Source: an uncultured Opitutia bacterium (GTDB lineage Bacteria > Verrucomicrobiota > Verrucomicrobiia > Opitutales > Opitutaceae). Taken from it: a stretch of 64,000 bases of DNA. The notes under the pieces are model-generated. The model was given only the letters and a program-made list of their open reading frames with translations, was not told the DNA's origin and searched no databases. The translations under genes were made by a program, and so were the position numbers. Shown here in pieces: positions 8,642-15,465 of this stretch (positions are counted from its first letter, which is position 1; the number at the start of each line of letters is the position of its first letter). Where the stretch lies: assembly GCA_903859715.1 (NCBI GenBank), contig CAIONS010000065.1, forward strand, positions 25,784 to 89,783. The letters are read 5' to 3'.

Positions 8642-9522
8642 GCGACGTCGGGAGTGTGGGCGATGGAAGGGTGCGGGCGGTAGAGCGCCCGCTGGTCGGC
8701 GGGGCGCGCGGCTTTGGCAAACCACGGCACGCGTTTCAGCCAGAGGAGGAAGGCGTGCCAGTAGATCAGGGAGATGATCTTGAGGGTGATGAGGGGGTAT
8801 TTCAGCGCGTACCATGCCAGCCGCGGGCCGGTGAGCTCGCGGCGCGGGCCGGTGAGCGTGCTGGTGAGGGTGCGATCGGCGCCGATGAAGTCGTCGATCT
8901 GGATGGAAAGATTCTCCCCGGGAGCACGCAGCTTGAAGTCGAAGGCGACATCCACGTCGGCAAACGGGGAGACATAAAAATGCTTCGGCGTGCGCACCGC
9001 GAAGGCACGGGCGGCGTCGCGCGTCGCCGGCCCGAGGAAATAGGGCTTCATCTCCTTGAACGTATTGGTGACCTCGGCCAGCGCGGCGACGGGCGTGCCC
9101 GTGCTGTCGTAGCAGAAATAAAACGAGACGGGATTGAACAGATAGCCGAGCACGCGCGGCAGCGTGACGAGCAGCACGCGGCCGCCGGTCAGGTCCACGC
9201 CGCGTTCGGCGAGGAACGCGATGACGCGGGATTTGAGATTGAGGTAGGGCGGGACCGCTGGGCCCGCCGTCCAGCTGGTTGTTCCCGGCGGGCCCAGCGG
9301 TCCCGCCCTACCATTGAAAACGGCTTCGCCGGTGGGCAGGAAATCGCGCTCACGAAACGAATAGAGATTGGGGCGGTTGACAGAAAACAGCGCGAGCCGG
9401 CCGGAGAGCGCACCGAGTTCATCCAGATCAATCGCAAACATGAAGATCCGGTAGAGAAAACGGTGCTGTCGCGGCGAGAACCGCGCGTGCATGACATGGC
9501 ACTCGTAAAGGCAGGAATTCAT
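8638..9522 (-). CDS. DUF1365 protein carrying an in-frame palindromic element
   Basis: 294 aa. Recognisable DUF1365 features are the N-terminal SCLYECHVMHARFSPRQHRF, the central VLGYLFNPVSFYFCYD and the C-terminal HWHAFLLWLKRVP-like end (here YWHAFLLWLKRVPW). The family occurs next to CFA-type methyltransferases and is thought to help with fatty-acyl modification; the reaction is unproven. Residues about 71-95, a glycine/proline-rich stretch, are encoded by a perfect inverted repeat (9243-9312) flanked by a 5-bp direct repeat, so they look like an insertion rather than part of the fold. The 4-nt overlap with the downstream methyltransferase indicates coupling. Confidence 0.88.
   Translation of the reverse strand: MNSCLYECHVMHARFSPRQHRFLYRIFMFAIDLDELGALSGRLALFSVNRPNLYSFRERDFLPTGEAVFNGRAGPLGPPGTTSWTAGPAVPPYLNLKSRVIAFLAERGVDLTGGRVLLVTLPRVLGYLFNPVSFYFCYDSTGTPVAALAEVTNTFKEMKPYFLGPATRDAARAFAVRTPKHFYVSPFADVDVAFDFKLRAPGENLSIQIDDFIGADRTLTSTLTGPRRELTGPRLAWYALKYPLITLKIISLIYWHAFLLWLKRVPWFAKAARPADQRALYRPHPSIAHTPDVA
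9243..9312. mobile_element. Palindromic element inserted in frame in the DUF1365 gene
   Basis: The 27-nt arms 9243-9269 and 9286-9312 are perfect reverse complements, separated by a 16-nt loop. ATTGA is found directly outside both ends (9238-9242 and 9313-9317), consistent with a 5-bp target-site duplication. Element (70 nt) plus duplication (5 nt) equals 75 nt, exactly 25 codons, so the host frame is preserved. The arms belong to the same loose family as the TGTAGGGCGGGGTCGCTG repeats at 41073-41214 and 47712-47866. No transposase is encoded. Confidence 0.8.
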
Positions 9523-9610
9523 GCGGCAGGTGGAGGAAGGCGACAGTCCTGATACGGGCGAGTCCAGGCTTTGGACGCGGTTGCCCAGCTTGAATCCCGC
9601 GCCTCCGATT

Positions 9611-9706
9611 TTTAACCACGGATTTCACGGATTCGATCCGGATAAATCCCATGCCGGGGAAGATCCGGTATTCCCGTCCGTGGCATCCGTGAAATCCGTG
9701 GTTAAA
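9611..9706. repeat. Inverted repeat, AACCACGGATTTCACGGA family
   Basis: The 21-nt arms 9611-9631 and 9686-9706 are perfect reverse complements; the loop itself holds GATCCGG words repeated on both sides. The same family forms the inner pair within 53444-53683 and a decayed version occurs inside 47712-47866. Confidence 0.8.
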
Positions 9707-9715
9707 TTGCCTGAT

Positions 9716-11002
9716 TCAAGCCGTCCACGGATCGCGGCCGAGGAGCTGGGTGCTGAGGTTGTAAGCGCTCAGCAGACCGTCCTCGTGAAAGCCGTAGCGC
9801 TGCCAGGCGCCGGCGAAGAAGGTCTGGGTGGTGCGCTGGGCGGCCAGGTTGAGACCCGGCAGTTCGTCCTGGGCACGCACGGCCCCGAGGCTGAACAGCG
9901 GATGCTCATAGTGGATGCGACGGAGCACCTTTTCCGGATCGACGGCTTCGGGGCGGTTGATGCTGACGAAATAGTTCTCGCGGTTCGAAACGCCCTGCAG
10001 CGAATTCATCCAGTAGTGCGTAGCCGTCGAGATGCGGCCGTCGGGTCCGCGGTTGATCTCATAATTCCAGCTCGACCACGCCAGGGGCGTGCGCGGCATC
10101 ACCCGGGTGTCGGTATGCAGGGTAGCGACGTTGGCCTGGTATTTGAATTCACCGAGCAGCCGGCCCTCGTCGGCGGTGGGGCTGTCGATCAGCCGCAGGG
10201 CCTGGTCGCCGTGGCAGGCGAGGATGACATGATCGAAGTGCTGGGCCGTGCCGGTGGAGGTCATCACGGTCACGCCGCGCGGCGAGCGGACGACATGGGT
10301 CGCGGCCTGGCCGAGCCGGATGCGATCGCGCCATGGGGCGGAAATTTTTCCGACATAGGTTTTGGCGCCACCGTCCACCGTCCACCACTGATGCTGGGTG
10401 TTGAGCCCGAGGAAGCCGTGGTTGTGGAAGAAACGCAGCAGGGAGGTCGCGGGGAATTCCAGCATCCGCTCCGGCGGCGTGCTCCAGACGGCGGAGCTCA
10501 TGGGCACGAGATAAAGGTGGAAGAAATCCTTGCCGTAGCCGCGCCGTTTCACGTAGTCGCCGAGCGTTTCATCCCGGGCGGCGGGATCGGCGAGGGCGGC
10601 GACCGCCTCGGAGTTGAAGCGGTTGATCGCGGCTAGCATCCGGTAAAACCGCGGCCGGAAAAGATTGCGGCGTTGCGCGAAGAGGTGGTTGAGCGAGGAG
10701 CCGGCGAACTCCAGGCCGCTGTCGGCGTGGCGCACGCTGAACGACATCAGGGTCGGCTTGGTCGGAACCGCCAGGTCGCGGAACAGCCGGGTGAGCAGCG
10801 GATAGGTGGCGTGGTTGAACACCATGAACGCGGTGTCGATCGGCACGGCGCGGCCGGTGCCGGGCTCGGGGGTCGTGACGGTGTGCGTATGACCGCCTGC
10901 GTAGTCATTTTGCTCGAACAGCGTGAGGTCGAAATGCCGGTGGAGGAAATGGGCGCAGCCGAGGCCGGCGATGCCGGTGCCGATGATCGCAAGTTTGGCC
11001 AT
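9716..11002 (-). CDS. FAD-dependent amine-oxidase-like oxidoreductase
   Basis: 428 aa. The N-terminal dinucleotide-binding fold begins MAKLAIIGTGIAGLG (GxGxxG at 8-13), with the acidic end of beta2 in TLFEQNDYAGGHTHT. The C-terminal FAGAWQRYGFHEDGLLSAY stretch contacts FAD in this family. These proteins (annotated as flavin-containing amine oxidase or NAD/FAD-binding protein) are encoded next to DUF1365 and CFA-type methyltransferases in many bacteria, and the proteobacterial homologues have been tied to unsaturated and furan fatty acid formation. Probably oxidises a methylated acyl chain. The gap to DUF1365 holds the inverted repeat 9611-9706. Confidence 0.88.
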   Translation of the reverse strand: MAKLAIIGTGIAGLGCAHFLHRHFDLTLFEQNDYAGGHTHTVTTPEPGTGRAVPIDTAFMVFNHATYPLLTRLFRDLAVPTKPTLMSFSVRHADSGLEFAGSSLNHLFAQRRNLFRPRFYRMLAAINRFNSEAVAALADPAARDETLGDYVKRRGYGKDFFHLYLVPMSSAVWSTPPERMLEFPATSLLRFFHNHGFLGLNTQHQWWTVDGGAKTYVGKISAPWRDRIRLGQAATHVVRSPRGVTVMTSTGTAQHFDHVILACHGDQALRLIDSPTADEGRLLGEFKYQANVATLHTDTRVMPRTPLAWSSWNYEINRGPDGRISTATHYWMNSLQGVSNRENYFVSINRPEAVDPEKVLRRIHYEHPLFSLGAVRAQDELPGLNLAAQRTTQTFFAGAWQRYGFHEDGLLSAYNLSTQLLGRDPWTA

Positions 11003-11041
11003 GGTTGGTGTCCTGACTACGCGCGGGGAGCGCGGCCGGAT

Positions 11042-12220
11042 TCAACCGTGGGGCGGGGACGGATCGGCCGGCCGGGCCAGTTCGCCGACCTGCTGGCGGA
11101 TGGCCGGGCCGGTGGCGCGGCGGGGCGCGATGACATGGGCGGTGTTGACGGTGGCCATGGCCAGGGCGGCGGCGGCGGGCACGACCTTCTTGAAAGAGGA
11201 AAATTCGGGATGAAGGAGCGCGGCGCGCTCGGCGGCGGCGATCGAGCCCGCGAGGTCGGCGCGGGCGGCCTCCTCCATGATGGAAGCCGGCACGGGTTTC
11301 AGGTCGCGGATGAAGCCGGTGGCGGCGAGCAGCTTGAGCCCGTAATAGGTCGGGTCGATTTCCCACCAGTAGAAACCCTGGCGCGTGGCGCTCATGTAGC
11401 GGTGGTGGTTGTTGTGCCAGCCCTCGCCGAGGGTGATGAAGGTGAGGATCCAGCTGTTGCGCGAGTCATCGGCGGTTTGAAATCGGCGACGGCCCATCAG
11501 GTGCGCGAGGGAGTTGATGCAGGACGTGCCGTGGAACAGGGCGGTGGTGCTGACAAAGAAGCCCCATCCCAGCATCTGCCAGCGCGTGGTGTGGAGGCCG
11601 GGGGCATAAAGTTCGAGGAGCCAGCCGAGGCCCCAGAGGCCGGTGGCAAAGAGGATGGGGACGACGGTGTCGAAGCGGTTCAGCCAGACGAGCTCGGGAT
11701 AGGCCGCGAGATCGCGGATCTTCGAGTAGTCGGTCGGGAAATTGCGCCGGCTCGTGATCCAGCCGATGTGCGACCACCAGAAACCATGCACGTGCGGGGA
11801 GTGGGCGTCCTCCGGGTCGTCGGAATGCTGATGATGATGGCGGTGGTGATAAGCCCACCACAGCGCGCCGCGCTGCACGGCGGTTGCGCCCCAGAGCGCG
11901 AGCAGAAACTGGCCGACGCGGGACGTGCGGTAGGTCTTATGGGAAAAATAGCGGTGATAGATGCCGGTGACGGCGAACATCCGGAGAAAATAAAGCGCCA
12001 CCGCGGCCCCGACGGCGAACGGGCTCCAGCCTGCCCACAGGACCATGAGGCAGCCGGCATGCAGGATGATGAATGGAATGCAGCGAACCCAGTCGACCCG
12101 GTCGGGTTCAGCGCGCATTTTTTCCGCGCCACCCGGCGCATGGTCGGAGTCAAACCATTGCACGAAAGCCGCGAGGATCCGGTGAAGCGGTGAGAGGCAG
12201 GAAGGGAGGGAGACCGTCAT
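11042..12220 (-). CDS. Acyl-CoA (stearoyl-type) fatty acid desaturase
   Basis: 392 aa membrane di-iron enzyme. The three histidine boxes are intact: HRYFSH at 89-94, HHRHH at 125-129 and HNNHH at 269-273, in the spacing of the delta-9 stearoyl-CoA desaturase family. Four hydrophobic helices surround them. It would introduce a cis double bond in saturated acyl chains, supplying the unsaturated substrate of the two methyltransferases downstream. The start at 12220 was chosen because the in-frame extension upstream lies in an intergenic inverted repeat (12287-12431). An internal ATG at 12118 is an alternative. The gap to the FAD oxidoreductase is 39 nt. Confidence 0.88.
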   Translation of the reverse strand: MTVSLPSCLSPLHRILAAFVQWFDSDHAPGGAEKMRAEPDRVDWVRCIPFIILHAGCLMVLWAGWSPFAVGAAVALYFLRMFAVTGIYHRYFSHKTYRTSRVGQFLLALWGATAVQRGALWWAYHHRHHHQHSDDPEDAHSPHVHGFWWSHIGWITSRRNFPTDYSKIRDLAAYPELVWLNRFDTVVPILFATGLWGLGWLLELYAPGLHTTRWQMLGWGFFVSTTALFHGTSCINSLAHLMGRRRFQTADDSRNSWILTFITLGEGWHNNHHRYMSATRQGFYWWEIDPTYYGLKLLAATGFIRDLKPVPASIMEEAARADLAGSIAAAERAALLHPEFSSFKKVVPAAAALAMATVNTAHVIAPRRATGPAIRQQVGELARPADPSPPHG

Positions 12221-12286
12221 GGAGCTGGGCGGGATGCCGTGGAGAGTGCCGCTGTTACGGGCAGGAACGGTAGGCCGGATGCGGGC

Positions 12287-12431
12287 AATTTCGGATTTGG
12301 GATACCGGAAACCGGAAAGCCGGGTTAGAACGATGGCGTGGTCCACGAGTGAACGAGGATGAAAGCCGCTTGAACGGTTCTGCCTTGGTTGGTGCCAGGC
12401 TAGGCCAATCCAGTATTCGAGATCCGAAATT
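12287..12431. repeat. Imperfect inverted repeat between MFS and desaturase genes
   Basis: AATTTCGGATTTGGGATAC at 12287 pairs with the complementary stretch ending at 12431 with about 16 of 19 matches. The wording resembles the repeat at 25794-25900. Confidence 0.55.
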
Positions 12432-13639
12432 TAGCCGGCCGTTCTGGGCGTGCTGCGGTGGAATATGGCGGCCGCTGTGAGGCAGATCGTGCCGCAGACG
12501 GCGATGGCCACGGGTGCGCCAAAGGCCGAGGCGGCGGCGCCGGTCAGCAGGCTGCCCACGGGAAACATGCTCTGGCCCGTGGTGAAGAGGCTCATGATGC
12601 GCCCGCGTTTGTCGTGGTCCACGCTGGCCTGCAGGAGCGTGTTGCTCGAGGCCATGACCAGGACGCCGCCGGCGCCCGCCGCGGCGAAACACGGCAGGCC
12701 GGAGAGAAAGGACGTGGTGAACGCCATGCCCACCAAGCCGGTGCCGCCGATGACCGCGCCCAGCGCGACGATCCGTTCGAGGCCGGCGGGCGAGGAGCGG
12801 AGCGTCAGCGACAGGCCCGCGAGCAGGGCGCCGATGCCGGTGGCAGAGAGGAGAAAGCCGAACATGCGCGCATCACCGTGATAGATTTTCCCGGTGAAGA
12901 CCGGCGCAAGGATGCTGTGGGCGAAACCCACGAGCCCGATGACCGGGACCATGAGCAGGACCCGCCGGATGGTGGGGTGGTGCAGGGCGTAGCGTACGCC
13001 CTCGCGCAGATCGGCGAGGGGATGGGCTTGGCTGGCGCGCGTGGTGCGGGCCGGAATCCTGACCCCGGCGAGGGCAAGGAGGACGGCCAGATACGTCACG
13101 GCATCGACGGCGAAACAGACGCCGGGGCTGGTCGCGGCGATGATCAGCCCGGCGACGGCGGGGCCGATCAGGCGCGCGATATTGAAAATGATCGAATTGA
13201 GGACGATGACGTTTTCCAGCAGCGCGGGGTCGCCGGCGAGCGGGTAGGTGAGGGCCTGCCGGGCGGGCCAGTCGAGGGCATTGATCACACCCTGGACCAG
13301 GCAAAGGGCGATGAGCAGCGGCACGGTCATGTGGCCGGTGAGCGCGAGCACGGCCAGGGACGCGGATTGCAGCATCGAGAGAATCTGGGTGAAGCGCACG
13401 ACGCGGAGCGAATCGAGGCGGTCAACCCACACGCCGGCAAACGGCGCGAGGATGAGCACGGGAATCTGGTTCGCAAAGCCCACGAGCCCGACATGCCACG
13501 GATCACCCGACAGCTGATAGACCAGCCACAGGGCGGCCGTGGTCGTCATCCAATTGCCCATCAACGACACGCACTGGCCGATGAAATACCGCCGGTAGTT
13601 GGGCGAGGAGAGGGCGCGCAGGAAACGGGGTGGAGTCAC
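12431..13639 (-). CDS. MFS transporter (EntS/MFS_3-like)
   Basis: About 402 aa with twelve hydrophobic segments. The loop 2-3 motif GVWVDRLDSLRVV and the N-terminal FLRALSSPNYRRYFIGQCVS are typical of the EntS-like MFS_3 group, which includes siderophore and drug exporters. The substrate is unknown. An in-frame ATG exists at 13708, but the first 23 residues from it have no family character. The GTG at 13639 has GGAG about 10 nt upstream and places the FLRAL motif at the usual distance from the N-terminus. It may or may not be co-transcribed with the desaturase, since an inverted repeat lies between them. Confidence 0.85.
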   Translation of the reverse strand: MTPPRFLRALSSPNYRRYFIGQCVSLMGNWMTTTAALWLVYQLSGDPWHVGLVGFANQIPVLILAPFAGVWVDRLDSLRVVRFTQILSMLQSASLAVLALTGHMTVPLLIALCLVQGVINALDWPARQALTYPLAGDPALLENVIVLNSIIFNIARLIGPAVAGLIIAATSPGVCFAVDAVTYLAVLLALAGVRIPARTTRASQAHPLADLREGVRYALHHPTIRRVLLMVPVIGLVGFAHSILAPVFTGKIYHGDARMFGFLLSATGIGALLAGLSLTLRSSPAGLERIVALGAVIGGTGLVGMAFTTSFLSGLPCFAAAGAGGVLVMASSNTLLQASVDHDKRGRIMSLFTTGQSMFPVGSLLTGAAASAFGAPVAIAVCGTICLTAAAIFHRSTPRTAG

Positions 13640-13734
13640 AAGGTTGGGGCTCCAGCGCAAAATAAAGTGGCGCCGGGTGCAAGGGTGCGTCTTCGGCCTG
13701 CCTTCCATGCGGGACCGGAATCAGCCGCCGGCCG

Positions 13735-13806
13735 GTGGCAGCCGACGTAAGGAGGCTGGTTCGCTTGGCAGTGCGCCCTAACCAGCCTCCTCACGTCGGC
13801 TGCTAC
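13735..13806. repeat. Paired inverted copies of the CCAGCCTCCTTACGTCGGC repeat
   Basis: GTGGCAGCCGACGTAAGG starts the left arm at about 13735; the right arm 13780-13806 ends in GTCGGCTGCTAC. Arms of about 26 nt match at all but two or three positions around an 18-nt loop. Copies elsewhere in the window are solo. The surrounding 13640-14090 gap otherwise contains only one possible very short reading frame. Confidence 0.75.
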
Positions 13807-13841
13807 GCTTACATCAGTGCAACCAACTGCCCGGCAAACGA

Positions 13842-13925
13842 CTAGGCATCGCCCCGGCCCGAGGAATCGGGTTCGGTTGCCACGAGGGCGGTGAGGAGTG
13901 CGATGACTATGACGGGAGCGAGCAT
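13842..13925 (-). CDS. Possible 27-aa membrane peptide
   Basis: ATG to TAG frame beginning MLAPVIVIALLTALVATE, one hydrophobic helix followed by a charged tail (PDSSGRGDA). It lies downstream of the solute-binding-protein remnant on the same strand. It could be a real small membrane protein of the former transport locus or the leftover end of a larger one. No recognised family and no strong ribosome-binding site. Confidence 0.25.
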   Translation of the reverse strand: MLAPVIVIALLTALVATEPDSSGRGDA

Positions 13926-14090
13926 GGGCTGGGTTTAAGCGGGAAAAGAATCAGCCAAGCACAATAGCCTGGTTCAGGTAAATAGAAATACGCGCCGGCG
14001 CGTATAATCGTTGCGCGGTTCCCACATAAGCCGGGCTGGCGACGTAACGATGCAGTGTGTCCCCGAAACTGTGAGGCGGTTCCGGGAAGT

Positions 14091-14564
14091 TTACTCCGCG
14101 GCCATCCAGGCCACGATGCCGGTCGCCAGCATGATCGCCACCGCCAGCAGGGCAAAAGCATGGGCGAAACCGAGCACGCCGAGCTTGAGGGCGGTCTTCA
14201 TGCGACCCTGGCCGTAGATCACCCGGAAGGAACGGAAGAGATACCACAGCGCCCAACGGCCGAGCTCGACCAGATCGGGCGCGGCGCCGCCAATCACATG
14301 GGTCGTACCCCAGCTGGAATAGACCGGCAGCGGGATGGCGAGTTGTTCGATGCGGACATTGGGGTGGAGTTCTTCATAGTCGTGGATGAGCACGTCGAAC
14401 GCCTGGCGGGTGGTGCCTTCCAGCTGCCAGTGGGCGAAGCGCAGGGTGATTTGGCCCGTATGGTTTTCGCGCAGGGCGCGCCGGGCCAGCCGCCAGCCCG
14501 CCAGCAGAAAGACGGCGGCCAGCAGGATCCATCCGAGGCGTCGAAACCAGCGTGCGCGGATCAT
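14091..14564 (-). pseudogene. Chimeric remnant: solute-binding-protein N-terminus joined to a membrane tail
   Basis: 157 aa. A membrane anchor (WILLAAVFLLAGW) is followed by TLRFAHWQLEGTTRQAF and YEELHPNVRIEQLAIP, the usual opening of an extracellular sugar-binding protein. After GGAAPDLVELG, where roughly 300 more residues are expected, it changes to WYLFRSFRVIYGQGRMKTAL and a single hydrophobic helix at the C-terminus. That tail resembles the end of a polytopic membrane protein (DUF3667-like, low confidence). An internal deletion that fused two genes in frame would explain this. The ATG overlaps the upstream TPR gene stop, so it is still translatable. It cannot be a functional binding protein as it stands. 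Confidence 0.6.
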
Positions 14565-15385
14565 GGCCGGGATTTTTTCTCCAGGGTTTCGAGCCGGCGG
14601 TGAACCTCGTCGGCCTTGATGTCGCGCGGGAATTCCCCGAGGAACCGCCGGTAATAGGTGATGGCCGCGGGCGTGTTGCCCAGCTGACGGGCGGACTCGG
14701 CGGCCTGCAGCAGCAGGGCGTTGAGGTGCGGGAGGCGGGTCACCACACCGGGCTCGAGGCAGGCGGTGACGAGCGGATAGGCACGGGCATGATCACGCCG
14801 CAGCCGGATCAGGGCGCCGGCGAGCACGAGACGGGTGTCACGCACGGCCTCGGTCGCGGTCAGCCGCGGGAGCAGGGCCTCGATCTCGGCCACCCGGCGC
14901 TCCCATTCGTCGCGCGACACGTCGTCATAGAGCAGCAGCACGGCGAGTTTCGGTGCGGCCATCTGGGCGAAGTGATTGTCCGGGTGGGCGGCCAGCAGCC
15001 CGCGATAGGCGGCCACGGCAGCCGGCCGGTCGGGCGTGGCGCCATGCAACTGCTGGATACGCGCGAGATAATACGCCGCGCCGATGCCCTCGTCGTCCTG
15101 CGCGTTTTCCGTGCGCAGGGTCTCGAGCAATTGGGCGGCCGTCGTGATATTTCCATCGGTCCGCGGCTGGACGCTGAGGAGCGAAATGGCCGTGCCGAGT
15201 CGGGCCTCGCGGCTGGCGGGATCGGCCTCCGTCGCGGCGGCAAACAGATCGCGGGCCTCGTTCGCATTCAGCAGCGAGAGTTCCTTCCAGCCGGCGCGCG
15301 GGCCGGCAGCGGCCGCCATGCCTGCGGCCGTCAGGGCAAGCAGGCAGCAGGCGAAGGACCGAGAACCAGGGGCAAGTTCTCCCAT
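14561..15385 (-). CDS. Exported TPR/Sel1-like repeat protein
   Basis: 274 aa. The signal peptide SFACCLLALTAAGMAAAAG is followed by alpha-helical repeats (ARDLFAAATEADPASREA, AVAAYRGLLAAHPDNHFAQM, TPAAITYYRRFLGEFPRDI). No catalytic motif. Start at 15385 chosen because the signal peptide begins there. It forms an operon with the broken solute-binding gene (4-nt overlap), so it probably once served a carbohydrate uptake locus as a periplasmic scaffold. Now likely an orphan. Confidence 0.7.
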   Translation of the reverse strand: MGELAPGSRSFACCLLALTAAGMAAAAGPRAGWKELSLLNANEARDLFAAATEADPASREARLGTAISLLSVQPRTDGNITTAAQLLETLRTENAQDDEGIGAAYYLARIQQLHGATPDRPAAVAAYRGLLAAHPDNHFAQMAAPKLAVLLLYDDVSRDEWERRVAEIEALLPRLTATEAVRDTRLVLAGALIRLRRDHARAYPLVTACLEPGVVTRLPHLNALLLQAAESARQLGNTPAAITYYRRFLGEFPRDIKADEVHRRLETLEKKSRP

Positions 15386-15465
15386 ACCCCGGAAAAATAA
15401 TGCGTATGACCGGCGCCGGGCGAGGGCTAATTCCCGGTGGAGCCCGCGCAGGCTGGGTTCACCTT

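Noticed and set aside
10673..12193. A 506-codon plus-strand frame opposite the FAD oxidoreductase and desaturase genes
   Set aside because: Covers the complement of the histidine boxes and FAD motif; Gly/Glu/Asp-rich antisense artefact.
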